NCBI GenBank assembly: GCA_029251165.1
Contig: JAQXDW010000114.1
Span: 1-64,000, forward strand
Reading direction: 5' to 3'
Length of the DNA: 64,000 nt
Source of the DNA: Myxococcota bacterium
Lineage (GTDB): Bacteria; Myxococcota_A; UBA796
In this document: one piece after another, positions 18,857 through 27,251 of the stretch
Layout of the letters: the number at the start of each line of letters is the position of its first letter
Position numbering within the stretch: position 1 is the stretch's first letter
Translations under genes and position numbers: made by a program
The notes under the pieces: generated by a model
Told to the model about the DNA's origin: nothing
Seen by the model: the letters and a program-made list of their open reading frames with translations, nothing else
Databases searched by the model: none

Positions 18857-19614
18857 CGAAGAATTCCCCTCCGATGACCTGCCCGCGCTGTCACGACCCG
18901 ATCGCGCCGGTCGACACCGACGAGGGCGTGACCCTCGAGTTCTGCCGCGGCTGCGGTGGGGTGTGGTTCGATGCTGATGAGCTGGGCATCTTCATGAGCT
19001 GGAAGGCGGAGCCGCCCCGGCAGGAACGGAGCGCTGAGCCGACCGACTGCCCCCGGTGCCGCCGCCCCACCCTCGCTGGCTTCCAGTACCCCGACGGTCC
19101 CCCGCTCGATGGCTGCACAGTCTGCGGCGGTGTCTGGTGTGACGGCGGCGAGGTCGCGGCCCTCAAGCAGTGCTCTCCCCGTGCCCGGACCGTCCTCGTC
19201 GACGGAGCGGAGGTTCCCCTCCTGACAACCGAGGGGGCCAGCGGGGTGGTCATCGACTGGCGATGGGTCTTCATCGGGGCCGGGCTGATGGTGGCGATGC
19301 TCGGGCTGTCCTCCATCGTCATCAACCTCTGGATCGCCTCCGATGCGGTGATGGAGAGCCGCCGTCCGATCGGTGCAGACACCTTGATGCTGGTCGGCGG
19401 CGCGATGTCGTTTGCGATCAGCGGCTTCCTGGTCGGCTGGCGCTCCAGCGCCTACACCCTCTGGGAGCCGGCGCTCGTCGCGATCCCCTCGGCGATGGTG
19501 TTCCCGCTGTTCTTTGTGCAGCACGTGACCACCATCGAGCTGCTGCTGGTGAGCCTCGGGGCGTTCGTGGTGACGATGCTCTCAGCGGTTGCCGGGGAGC
19601 GGATCGGCGGCTGA
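18853..19614 (+). CDS. Double zinc-ribbon membrane protein
   Basis: The 253-residue protein has two TFIIB-type zinc ribbons: C10-x2-C13 with C31-x2-C34 (CRGCGGVWFD), and C66-x2-C69 with C88-x2-C91 (CTVCGGVWCD). About four membrane segments follow from residue 136. Its GTG start overlaps the kinase stop (GTGA), so the two are probably translated together. The ribbons would face the cytoplasm if the N-terminus is inside. It could anchor or report for the soluble kinase; that is inference from coupling only. Confidence 0.78.
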   Translation: MTKNSPPMTCPRCHDPIAPVDTDEGVTLEFCRGCGGVWFDADELGIFMSWKAEPPRQERSAEPTDCPRCRRPTLAGFQYPDGPPLDGCTVCGGVWCDGGEVAALKQCSPRARTVLVDGAEVPLLTTEGASGVVIDWRWVFIGAGLMVAMLGLSSIVINLWIASDAVMESRRPIGADTLMLVGGAMSFAISGFLVGWRSSAYTLWEPALVAIPSAMVFPLFFVQHVTTIELLLVSLGAFVVTMLSAVAGERIGG

Positions 19615-19661
19615 CGGAGCCGGAAGCAGGCACCGTGTCTCGCAGCACCACTCGATGCGGG

Positions 19662-20342
19662 TCACGCCCGCATTCCGTCGCAGATCGATCGATACGCCGT
19701 CGTGTCCGTCTCTGGAAACACCGCCGACAGCGCCCCCAGTAGGGCCCCCAGAACCGACTCCGCGCGACCAGAAAGCCCGGGCGAGTGCCGCAGGTCCGCC
19801 GGGTCTGCGAAGAAGAGCTGCCAGTCATACAGCCCCCGCGTCTCGCACAGCCGCTCCAGGTACTCCCGGTAGCTCAGCGAGAGGCGGAACAGCTCCCCCT
19901 GTCGGTAGAACCACACCTCGCAGCGGCCATCGTCGGTGAACCGCAGCAGGCTCATCCGGCCATTGCCGCTGTAGTCCTGGTCGTCAAACACCCGAGACTC
20001 CGACAGGAGCTGTCGCACGTCATCGGACCACTCTGGTCGGTCAAGGCTCGGCGCCGGGCTGTGGATGACCGAGAGGAACTCATCGAGCCGAAGCTCTCCG
20101 CTGATCGTGTCATCTCCCACCGCACACGACCACGCCAGCTCGCAGCCCTCCTGGATCGGCAGCGCCGCAGAGAAATCGTCGGTCAGCGGGTAGGGCACGA
20201 ACTCCCGGATCGTCTCCAGGTGCTGTGCCTGCTCTGCGGCGGACATCTGGACCACATGGTCGGCGTGCCGGTGCAGGGTGAGGCGGAGCTGTGTCCGGGT
20301 GGACTGCATCATGGTGTGGAAGCGATCGGGGAGAGTCGACAT
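19662..20342 (-). CDS. Cytoplasmic protein of unknown function
   Basis: The 226-residue protein has no signal peptide or membrane segment. The segment SLLRFTDDGRCEVWFYRQGELFRL followed by EYLERLCETRGLYDWQLFF suggests a small alpha/beta domain, loosely like SMI1/KNR4 (SUKH) proteins, but I would not assign that family. It converges on the zinc-ribbon gene with 47 bases between stops, and reads away from the lipoprotein gene at 20586. Codon use is like its neighbours. Confidence 0.6.
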   Translation of the reverse strand: MSTLPDRFHTMMQSTRTQLRLTLHRHADHVVQMSAAEQAQHLETIREFVPYPLTDDFSAALPIQEGCELAWSCAVGDDTISGELRLDEFLSVIHSPAPSLDRPEWSDDVRQLLSESRVFDDQDYSGNGRMSLLRFTDDGRCEVWFYRQGELFRLSLSYREYLERLCETRGLYDWQLFFADPADLRHSPGLSGRAESVLGALLGALSAVFPETDTTAYRSICDGMRA

Positions 20343-20585
20343 GACGGCAGCCTATCTGGTTTGTCGGCCACGACACCGACTGGACTGCCACAGACTGCCC
20401 GCAGCGATCCGCTCCGATGGGGGCTGACCGGGCTCACAGCCCCTCGTCGTCGCTGCACACCCTCAGAGGCCCGGTCACCTGCGCGGACCATCATCGCTTC
20501 TCGCTGGTTCTGCAGCCCTCGGACCCCGCTGCCGCGCAGCAGCGCTGCTCAACCCGTCCCGCTCTCTACCTGCTACCCTCCTTCA

Positions 20586-22406
20586 ATGCGCATCTCTCCT
20601 GTTCTTCTTCTCCTCGCCTGCTCCGACTATGAATTCATCGAATCCCGCGATGAGCAGTCAGGTGAGGTCGGAACCTGCGACAGCTTTGAGCCGCCCACTC
20701 CGGGGGTGGCCCTGGTCGACAATGACTGCATCAGCGAGCCCGCCGTTGGCACCTTCACACCGACCATCGAGTGGCAGTGGGACACAAACACGCTGGTCCC
20801 TGGCTACGACATGGTCATGATGACGCCGGTCGTGGCGAACCTCTCTGATGACGATGGTGACGGGGTCATCGGAGAGTTGGATGTCCCTGAGATCGTCTTC
20901 ACGGCCTTCGCGGGCTCTGCCTACTCTTCCACTGGACCCCTCAACGCCATCAGCGGCGATGGCTCCGGTGTGCTGTGGTCGCTCTCCAGCGCTGGGGGAC
21001 ACACCTGGGGCGGCAGTGCCGGGGTCGCGGTGGGGGATCTGGAGGGCGATGGACGTCCGGATGTCTGCGTGGCTGGCACCACGGCGGCGGTGGTCTGCAT
21101 CGATGGTGTGGACGGCACGTTCAAGTGGGCCGCAGGCACCGAGACCCACCTCTACGGCTACCCTGCCATCGCCGACATGGACGGTGACGGACTCGCTGAG
21201 GTCCTGCTCGGTCGGCAGATCTTCAGCTTCGACGGTCAGCTCCTCGGGCACGGCAGCTACGGCTACGGCTACAGCGGAAATTCGTTCGCGGTGAACATGG
21301 ACGAGGACGCACAGCTGGAGGTGGTCGCTGGCAACAGCGTCTATGAGATGGACGGCACCCTGGTCTGGACCGACGGCGGCGCCGATGGCATTCCTGCCGT
21401 GGCGGACTTCGACGGCGACGGACGGCCCGAGGTCGTCCGGGCTGGCTCCAGCCTCGTCACCCTCTCCGAGACCGACGGCACCACGATCTGGCAGGTCGCG
21501 GTGCCTGGCGGCGGCGGCGGTCCCCCGACGGTGGCGGACTTTGACGGAGACGGCGTGGTCGAGGTCGGGGTCGCCGGGCTGTCGTACTACACCCTGTTCG
21601 ACAACGACGGCACGGTCATCTGGTCCAACCCCACCGAGGACGACTCCAGCTCCGTCACCGGCAGCGCGGTGTTCGACTTCGAGGGCGACGGCGCCTCAGA
21701 GGTGGTCTACGCCGATGAGCACAACCTCTATGTCTACGACGGCGCCAGCGGAGCGATCCTGATGCAGCACGAGGGCCACGCCAGCGGCACCCTCTACGAG
21801 TACCCGGTGATCGCAGACGTCGACAACGACGGCGCCACAGAGATCATCGTCGGCAGCAACGACATGTGGTGGGAGGGCTGGGGCGGCATCACCGTCATCG
21901 GAGACGCCGATGGATCCTGGGCACCGGCCCGTCCGGTCTGGAACCAGCACGGCTACCACATCACCAACGTCAGCAACGACGGCAGCATCCCGATGAGTCC
22001 CGCCGAGAACTGGGCAACCTGGAACAGCTTCCGGGCGGGCGGCACCGAGCTTGGTCCCTCGAACTGGCTGGCGGACGTGAGCATCACCGACTTCGATGTC
22101 TGCACCGCCCGCTGCGCAGAGGGCATCGTCGAGGTCTACCTCGTCGTTGACTCCACCGGTCGCATCCCCGCTGAGGAGGTCATTCTCACCCTGACCCGCA
22201 GCGGCAGCGACGGTCCCATGGACATCGTCACCGACACCCTCGGCACCCTCGCCTCAGGCGAGAGCGTCGTGGTCGGTCCCTTCGAGATCGACGCGCTGGA
22301 GTGGGGCGAGGAGGGACTTCAGGCGGTGCTCGATTCGGAGGGGCGGGTGGCCGAGTGCGATGAGAACAACAACGCCCTGGACCTGGGAGCATGGGCCTGT
22401 CCGTGA
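20586..22406 (+). CDS. FG-GAP/VCBS repeat lipoprotein, paralogue of the 9965 gene
   Basis: The 606-residue protein starts MRISPVLLLLACSDY with a clean lipobox. It shares with the 9965-11884 protein the IEWQW segment, the SDDDGDG block, repeated VADFDGDG motifs, the HASGT(I/L)(Y/F)EYP block and a C-terminal CARDB-like region ending ECDENNN. Blades with DxDxDG patterns suggest Ca binding and a surface beta-propeller. ATG 20586 was chosen because the lipobox begins there, although the frame is open further upstream. The role, possibly adhesion, is not known. Confidence 0.87.
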   Translation: MRISPVLLLLACSDYEFIESRDEQSGEVGTCDSFEPPTPGVALVDNDCISEPAVGTFTPTIEWQWDTNTLVPGYDMVMMTPVVANLSDDDGDGVIGELDVPEIVFTAFAGSAYSSTGPLNAISGDGSGVLWSLSSAGGHTWGGSAGVAVGDLEGDGRPDVCVAGTTAAVVCIDGVDGTFKWAAGTETHLYGYPAIADMDGDGLAEVLLGRQIFSFDGQLLGHGSYGYGYSGNSFAVNMDEDAQLEVVAGNSVYEMDGTLVWTDGGADGIPAVADFDGDGRPEVVRAGSSLVTLSETDGTTIWQVAVPGGGGGPPTVADFDGDGVVEVGVAGLSYYTLFDNDGTVIWSNPTEDDSSSVTGSAVFDFEGDGASEVVYADEHNLYVYDGASGAILMQHEGHASGTLYEYPVIADVDNDGATEIIVGSNDMWWEGWGGITVIGDADGSWAPARPVWNQHGYHITNVSNDGSIPMSPAENWATWNSFRAGGTELGPSNWLADVSITDFDVCTARCAEGIVEVYLVVDSTGRIPAEEVILTLTRSGSDGPMDIVTDTLGTLASGESVVVGPFEIDALEWGEEGLQAVLDSEGRVAECDENNNALDLGAWACP

Positions 22407-22417
22407 GCGGGGGCGCC

Positions 22418-23488
22418 TCAGCCCACTACCTGCTGCATCAGCGCAGCGACCCGCTCGGCAGACAGCTGCAGTCCAGCGTCTCCGATGGAGATCTCCGTCC
22501 ACACCACCCCGGGGGTTGCTGCAGGTCGAAGCGTGCCGAGCAGCCACACGCCCTCTTCCTCGGCGACGCGACATGCGGCGGCTCGCAGCGCAGCAGCGTC
22601 TCCCCGCAGGTGGACATGGAACATGTTGGTGTGCGGAGGACTTGGCGTTACATCAATGTTACGGAGTGATGACAGCGCGGCAGCGATCGCTCGGGCGTGC
22701 TGACAGTAGGCGGCCATGCGCGGCAGCCGGGTGCGCAGACCGTGCCGGGCGGAGAGGATGTAGGGGTAGAGGCTGATGAGGTTTCCGCCCGCCCGACGCT
22801 GCCAGATGCGGGCCTGCGCGATGAGCTGCGCCGGACCGGCCAGCGCGGCCCCGGCAATCCCGCCGAGACCTTTGTAGAACGACACATATACGGAGTCGAA
22901 CAGCGCGCAGATCTCTGGATAGTCGCGGCCATAGTGCGGCGCGGACTCCCACAGACGCGCCCCGTCGAGGTGCAGCGCAGCCCCTTTCTGGCGGGTGATG
23001 TCTGCGAGCTGCTGCAGCGCATCCCAGGTCGGCAGCACCCCGCCCAGCTCCCGCTGCGGAAGCTCCAGCAGCACCGCAGCCAGCGGCTCAGACACGGCAG
23101 CGAGGTGGGCCGGAGTCAGCGGAGTGACGGCATCCGCCATCGGAACGCCATGGAGTCCATAGAGCCGCTGATAGCCGCGATGTTCGTGCAGCTCCAGGTG
23201 GCTGGTGGCGTGCATGGCGACGGCATCTCGGCCCTTCTCATCCGCCCAGATGCGCAGGGCCACGGGCTGAGCGAGGGTCCCGCTGGGAAGAAACAGCGCG
23301 GACTCTTTTCCAAGCACGGTCGCGATCTCAGACTCAAACGACGTGATCAGCGCTCCCTTTCCGTAGAGGTCTGCCTGGGCATCCCCTGCCTCCTCTGCCA
23401 GCATCGCCAGGACCTTCGCCGGGCTGTGGTTGTCCGGGCCGTGGCCGTGGAGGAAGTGGGTGCAGCGCTGCCTGGGCTGAGTGGTCAT
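22418..23488 (-). CDS. Low-specificity L-threonine aldolase-type PLP enzyme
   Basis: The 356-residue protein belongs to the beta-eliminating lyase/threonine aldolase group, which splits threonine or allo-threonine to glycine and acetaldehyde. Family marks are FLPSGTLAQ (67-75), the PLP-binding Asp in LHLDGARLW (Asp175) and the Schiff-base Lys in SFYKGLGG (Lys206). A strong ribosome site (GGAGG) precedes ATG 23488. Length is normal. The exact substrate cannot be read from sequence. It converges on the FG-GAP gene with only 11 bases between stops. Confidence 0.9.
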   Translation of the reverse strand: MTTQPRQRCTHFLHGHGPDNHSPAKVLAMLAEEAGDAQADLYGKGALITSFESEIATVLGKESALFLPSGTLAQPVALRIWADEKGRDAVAMHATSHLELHEHRGYQRLYGLHGVPMADAVTPLTPAHLAAVSEPLAAVLLELPQRELGGVLPTWDALQQLADITRQKGAALHLDGARLWESAPHYGRDYPEICALFDSVYVSFYKGLGGIAGAALAGPAQLIAQARIWQRRAGGNLISLYPYILSARHGLRTRLPRMAAYCQHARAIAAALSSLRNIDVTPSPPHTNMFHVHLRGDAAALRAAACRVAEEEGVWLLGTLRPAATPGVVWTEISIGDAGLQLSAERVAALMQQVVG

Positions 23489-23519
23489 TGCGGCCTCCGG
23501 GACTGGCCCAGCGTTTGGT

Positions 23520-24038
23520 TCATGGGGCCTCCAGCAGACCCTCGGGGAAGGTCAGCCCGTTCGCTTCGTGCCCCTCCTTGAGGGTCCGAAGCACTGCCTG
23601 GACCGGTGCGGCGTAGAGGTCCTCGGTGGCCGCGGCGGCGGCGAGGGTTGCGTCGTCGGGCAGCGCCGCGCTCGGAGCTGCGGCGGCGACCTCGGCGCGC
23701 AGGAAGGCGAGCAGCTCCCACAGCGTTCGCTGGAGGGCCGGTTCGGAGAACGGTCGGGACCACACCTCCGGGCTCAGGGCCCCCATCGGCTGGGAGCGGT
23801 CGAAGGTCAGCGGATCCTGGAGCCGGATGAGGGCAGACAGCTCGGCGGGGCTGAGGCTGCCGCTGCCGTCGGTGTCGGCCTCGGCAAACGGCGGAGCGGC
23901 GTAGCGCCGCTGCTCGTAGCCCGCCTCCGCCAGCGTCTCGCCGCCGTCGAGGGCCGCAGTGGAGGCGAGCGCCGCCTCTGAGGTCCAGCTTTTTTCGGGA
24001 GTATTAACAGCGTTACATGATATGAATAGTGCAATCAT
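23520..24038 (-). CDS. EF-hand lipoprotein
   Basis: The 172-residue protein starts MIALFISCN, giving only seven residues before the lipid Cys and no basic residue; no earlier start exists in frame. One EF-hand loop is clear: D55-T-D57-G-S59-G-S61 to E66, with Ca-binding spacing. The rest is helical and Ala/Leu rich. Its ATG overlaps the stop of the sulfatase-like gene (ATGA), so it is probably made together with that exported protein and may sit beside it in the envelope. Confidence 0.7.
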   Translation of the reverse strand: MIALFISCNAVNTPEKSWTSEAALASTAALDGGETLAEAGYEQRRYAAPPFAEADTDGSGSLSPAELSALIRLQDPLTFDRSQPMGALSPEVWSRPFSEPALQRTLWELLAFLRAEVAAAAPSAALPDDATLAAAAATEDLYAAPVQAVLRTLKEGHEANGLTFPEGLLEAP

Positions 24039-25477
24039 TGCCCGCTCCAGTAGCCGCGCTCCTGGAGGATCTTGAGGCGCTCCGGTGAGATCTCTCCGTC
24101 GATGAGCGGCCGGACGTCGAGGCTGGCGCGCCAGTCGACGAGCGCCTGGCGGTGGGCCGCTTTATCTCCGCCGAGGCTGTCAAATGCCGGTCCGTCGAGT
24201 CGACTGGCGGACAGTAGCGCCGGGAGAAACGGAGAGTGCGGTGAGGCCCCGGAGAAGACGAGGCCGCCGTCGTCGGTGCGGACCGCGAGCTGTCGGAACG
24301 CGGTCTCAGCAAATGCCGGGCTCGGGGGGAGGGGAGCGCCGCCGACGGCACCCCAGAGAGAGCGGCCGGCGAGCTGGGCGGGCAGGGTTCCGCCGATGGC
24401 CTCAAGCACCGTGGGCATCACATCGACCAGGGAGGTCGTCGTCTCGACCCGGGCAGCGTCGGTGCCGCCGGGGGGGCGGATCATCAGCGGGACGTGCAGC
24501 ATCTCCTCAGAGAGCGCCGGACGGTGGTTGAACACCCCATCCTCGCCGAGGCCTTCGCCGTGGTCAGACAGCACGATGATCAGCGCCGTCTCGGTCAGGC
24601 CGCGCTCCTGGAGGCCGGCCATCAGCAGGCCGAACCAGGCGTCTCCGTAGCGCACCGCGCCGTCGTAGACATCGACGATGTGCGCAGCGTCCGCAGCCTG
24701 GAGCCGGCGAGCCCTGAGGGCTGGTGCCTGTGCCTGGAGCGCCTGTCGGGCGCGGGTGTCCCAGACCCGGAGCTGGGAGAAGTCGAAGATCTGGTCGAAC
24801 CGTCGGCGGGCGAAGAAGAAGCCCTCAGCGGTCTTGGCGGTCCCAGCGTGGCTGCGCACCAGGTTCCGACCGAGGCCACTGTAAGTCGCATCGGCCTCTG
24901 CGTAGCCCCACGGGGTCGGCTTGAGGTAGCGGTGGTGCGGATCGTAGCCGTGGACAAACAGGAACGGGGTCGCGGCATCTGGGAGATCGTCGAGCCAGGA
25001 GAGGGCTTGTGGAACGCTGTGATACAGTGATCCCCATTCTTTGCTGACCGTGTAGTCTGCGAACCCGGCGTCCAGTCCGAACGCTGGGCTGAGGTGGCCA
25101 CCACCGACAAACGCAGCGGCGGTGTATCCGTAGACACCGAGCACCCCGGCGAGGGTCGGGGTCTGGTCTGGGAAGGCGAAGTTGTAGTCCACCGCGCTCA
25201 GCTCAGAGGGGTAGCGCCCGGTGAAGAGAGAGGCGTGAGAGAACAGGGTCTCGTTGGAGGCAGACCAGGTCTGCATGAACGACACCGACTCGCTGGCGAA
25301 CCGATCGAGGCTTGCGGTGAGTCCGTCGGGATTGCCCCAGGCTCCCAGCCGATCGGCACGAAGGGTGTCGATGCTGACGATGATCACCGGGGGCGGCCCA
25401 TCGGGTGCCTCGGCAGCAGTGGGGGTGCAGCTGGTGAGGAGCGCGATGCTGGCGAGGGTCGAGGAGAAGCGCATCAT
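24035..25477 (-). CDS. Sulfatase-like lipoprotein (alkaline phosphatase superfamily) with Thr at the nucleophile position
   Basis: The 480-residue lipoprotein (lipobox LLTSC) has the sulfatase fold. It has metal Asp in VSIDTLRAD (Asp37), FSHASLFTGRYPSE (79-92) and the second metal site in LSDHGEGLGE. In formylglycine sulfatases the nucleophile motif is C/S-x-P-S-R. Here the aligned residues are T77-L-F-S-H, so there is no Cys/Ser to convert. This matches the TLPSH subgroup of the superfamily, which may be phosphatase or transferase rather than sulfatase. The substrate is unknown. It lies between, and overlaps by 4 bases, the DUF6172 and EF-hand genes. Confidence 0.85.
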   Translation of the reverse strand: MMRFSSTLASIALLTSCTPTAAEAPDGPPPVIIVSIDTLRADRLGAWGNPDGLTASLDRFASESVSFMQTWSASNETLFSHASLFTGRYPSELSAVDYNFAFPDQTPTLAGVLGVYGYTAAAFVGGGHLSPAFGLDAGFADYTVSKEWGSLYHSVPQALSWLDDLPDAATPFLFVHGYDPHHRYLKPTPWGYAEADATYSGLGRNLVRSHAGTAKTAEGFFFARRRFDQIFDFSQLRVWDTRARQALQAQAPALRARRLQAADAAHIVDVYDGAVRYGDAWFGLLMAGLQERGLTETALIIVLSDHGEGLGEDGVFNHRPALSEEMLHVPLMIRPPGGTDAARVETTTSLVDVMPTVLEAIGGTLPAQLAGRSLWGAVGGAPLPPSPAFAETAFRQLAVRTDDGGLVFSGASPHSPFLPALLSASRLDGPAFDSLGGDKAAHRQALVDWRASLDVRPLIDGEISPERLKILQERGYWSGQ

Positions 25478-25785
25478 TCCTCAGCGTGGTGCTCCGGTCG
25501 CGGCTGATGCACCCGAACGCCTGGCTTGGCAAGGATCTCGATGTAGACCGCCTCGGCTCCGGCCTGGGCGACAGCATCGATGCCCGGTATGACATCGCGG
25601 ACATTCACAGTCGCGGCCCCAGCCTCGTCCGCCCCGACTTTGCAGTCAAAGTCCCAGAAGTCGATGCCCTCGGGCAGGGACTTGCGGCGCTCGCGCTTGA
25701 GGTACTTGCGCACAGTGTGCTTGACGCGGGCGATGGCCTGCGGCGACTTATGAGCGGTGTCGGTGAATGAGAAGGTCTTACGCAT
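25474..25785 (-). CDS. DUF6172 family protein
   Basis: The 103-residue protein matches DUF6172, with MRKTFSF at the start, the basic stretch KYLKRERRKSLPEG and the invariant-looking FWDFDCK. The family is small, cytoplasmic and of unknown role. The start at 25785 follows GGAG; upstream in-frame Met codons lack a good site. Its stop overlaps the sulfatase-like ATG, so it heads a three-gene coupled unit that ends with the EF-hand lipoprotein. Confidence 0.85.
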   Translation of the reverse strand: MRKTFSFTDTAHKSPQAIARVKHTVRKYLKRERRKSLPEGIDFWDFDCKVGADEAGAATVNVRDVIPGIDAVAQAGAEAVYIEILAKPGVRVHQPRPEHHAEE

Positions 25786-25835
25786 CGTGGCTCCTGCGGA
25801 GGCTCCATCTATACCGGCGGGCGAGAAATGCATTG

Positions 25836-26720
25836 CTACCAGCGCGACAGCTCTCCAAAGATTGTGCCGTTTGGCTCCGTCAGCAGCACCCGATCGCCCT
25901 TAGAGTCCACCAACACCATCGTCGAGCAGTCTGAGCTGATCTTTACATCCATAAGCTGTAACGGTGACTCTGGGTTGAGTTGAGGTGGCTCGAAGCCGTC
26001 GATGAAGGTACCGGAGAGGTCGAATCGCTGGACCCGGTAGTTGCCGAGATCGGCCACTGCCAGCCAGCCACCGGTGTCGCAGACGTCCAGCGCCTTGGGG
26101 AACCGCAGTGATCCGGGCTGAGCGCCCTCTTCACCAAACGACAGCCGCTCGATGCCATCGTGGGAGAGGTGCCGGATGCGGTTGTCGAATTGCTCGATGA
26201 TCCACAGCCCATCAGCTTCGCCGTGCAGCGCGGAGGGGGCGTGCAGGGGGGCTCCTCCAGCGGGAGCGGTTCGCTCATCGGTGACCCGACCGTCCACGCC
26301 AAAGCTCAGCAGGGCGTTCCCTTCAAGTGAAGTCAGCTTCCAGCCATCGTCGGTCTGAGCCAGTCCGTCGCTCCACTTGGCGGTGCTGCCATCGGCGAGC
26401 ACGAGCGGAGTGACCGAGACTGCGCTGCCGTCTCGGAAGGTCTTGATCTCCAGGAGCATGGTGTCATCGTCGCGAGAGGTCGGGCGCAGGTTGAGGACGT
26501 GGAGGTCTCGGTCGTCTGCCAGCATTCCCCAGACCTCCCACAGTCCATCTCCCGACAGGCCCTGGTGACCCATGCTGGAGAGGAAGCGTCCAGAGTCATC
26601 GAAGGTGACGATGCGCTGGTGGTGGAAGTCTGAGACGTAGATGAGATCCCCTGCCAGCGCCACCGCGTTGGGACGACTGAGGGAGCTCTCCGCAGCACAG
26701 GCCAGCAGAAAAATGAGCAC
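25836..26720 (-). CDS. NHL/6-bladed propeller-type lipoprotein
   Basis: The 294-residue protein starts at GTG with MLIFLLAC, a seven-residue signal before the lipid Cys and no basic residue. NHL-like blades are visible: SRPNAVALAGDLIYVSDFHH near the N-terminus, then LRFPKALDVCDTGG and LAVADLGNYRVQRFD. Such propellers bind proteins or ligands; no catalytic motif is seen. The GTG shares one base with the MaoC stop (TAGTG), so translation is probably coupled. It ends 50 bases before the DUF6172 start. Confidence 0.75.
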   Translation of the reverse strand: MLIFLLACAAESSLSRPNAVALAGDLIYVSDFHHQRIVTFDDSGRFLSSMGHQGLSGDGLWEVWGMLADDRDLHVLNLRPTSRDDDTMLLEIKTFRDGSAVSVTPLVLADGSTAKWSDGLAQTDDGWKLTSLEGNALLSFGVDGRVTDERTAPAGGAPLHAPSALHGEADGLWIIEQFDNRIRHLSHDGIERLSFGEEGAQPGSLRFPKALDVCDTGGWLAVADLGNYRVQRFDLSGTFIDGFEPPQLNPESPLQLMDVKISSDCSTMVLVDSKGDRVLLTEPNGTIFGELSRW

Positions 26721-27175
26721 TACCAGTAGAACCGAGAGATGGTGTCGACGACGGCGCCAGGGCGATCGCTTCCTTCAATATCGATCGTTACACGAACGAC
26801 GATCTGGCTGGATCCCTTGCGCTCGACGACTGAGTACAGCTCTCCGCTGGCCCGGATCCGCTCGCCGCACTTCACCGGTGCCGGGAACCGCACCCGGTCG
26901 CAGCCGTAGTTCACCCCCATCTGGGCACCCTCGACGCGGAGCAGCTCGGGGAGGAAGCGGTTGACGAGAGAGAGGGTGAGATAGCCGTGGGCGATGGTGG
27001 CCCCATAGGGACCGGATGCTGCGCGCTGTGGGTCGGTGTGGATCCACTGGTGGTCGTCGGTGGCCGCCGCGAAGCGATCGATTCGCTCCTGGGTCATCTC
27101 AAGCCACTCAGAGCTCCCCAGGTGCGCACCCTCCGCTGCGACCAGCGCTGCATGACTTCGGAATGTCCGCCCCAT
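26720..27175 (-). CDS. MaoC-like (R)-specific enoyl hydratase
   Basis: The 151-residue protein has a single hot-dog fold of the MaoC/R-hydratase type, which adds water to trans-2-enoyl-CoA. The catalytic pair is seen in DDHQWIH (Asp41, His46), followed by GPYGATIAHGYLTL. The family normally acts in the cytoplasm on fatty acid or polyhydroxyalkanoate intermediates. Coupling to a lipoprotein gene is odd and gives no clue to function. The start is in a divergent promoter region facing the cyclase gene. Confidence 0.9.
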   Translation of the reverse strand: MGRTFRSHAALVAAEGAHLGSSEWLEMTQERIDRFAAATDDHQWIHTDPQRAASGPYGATIAHGYLTLSLVNRFLPELLRVEGAQMGVNYGCDRVRFPAPVKCGERIRASGELYSVVERKGSSQIVVRVTIDIEGSDRPGAVVDTISRFYW

Positions 27176-27216
27176 GGTGTACCCCTCTGCTCTGGGCAGT
27201 CTACCTGAGGATAGAT

Positions 27217-27235
27217 CCGATAGAGGTCATATCGG
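27217..27235. promoter_or_regulatory. Palindrome in the MaoC/cyclase divergent promoter region
   Basis: CCGATA at 27217-27222 and TATCGG at 27230-27235 form a perfect inverted repeat with a 7-base spacer. It lies 17 bases before the cyclase ATG and 42 bases before the MaoC ATG. A dimeric repressor bound here could control both genes. This is inferred from symmetry and position; no matching regulator is encoded beside it. Confidence 0.45.
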
Positions 27236-27251
27236 GTAGACTCTGCTTCTG

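Noticed and set aside
24035..25477. Sulfatase activated by the nearby SUMF-type protein
   Set aside because: The SUMF part of the kinase lacks the catalytic Cys pair and the sulfatase-like protein lacks the Cys/Ser to be modified.
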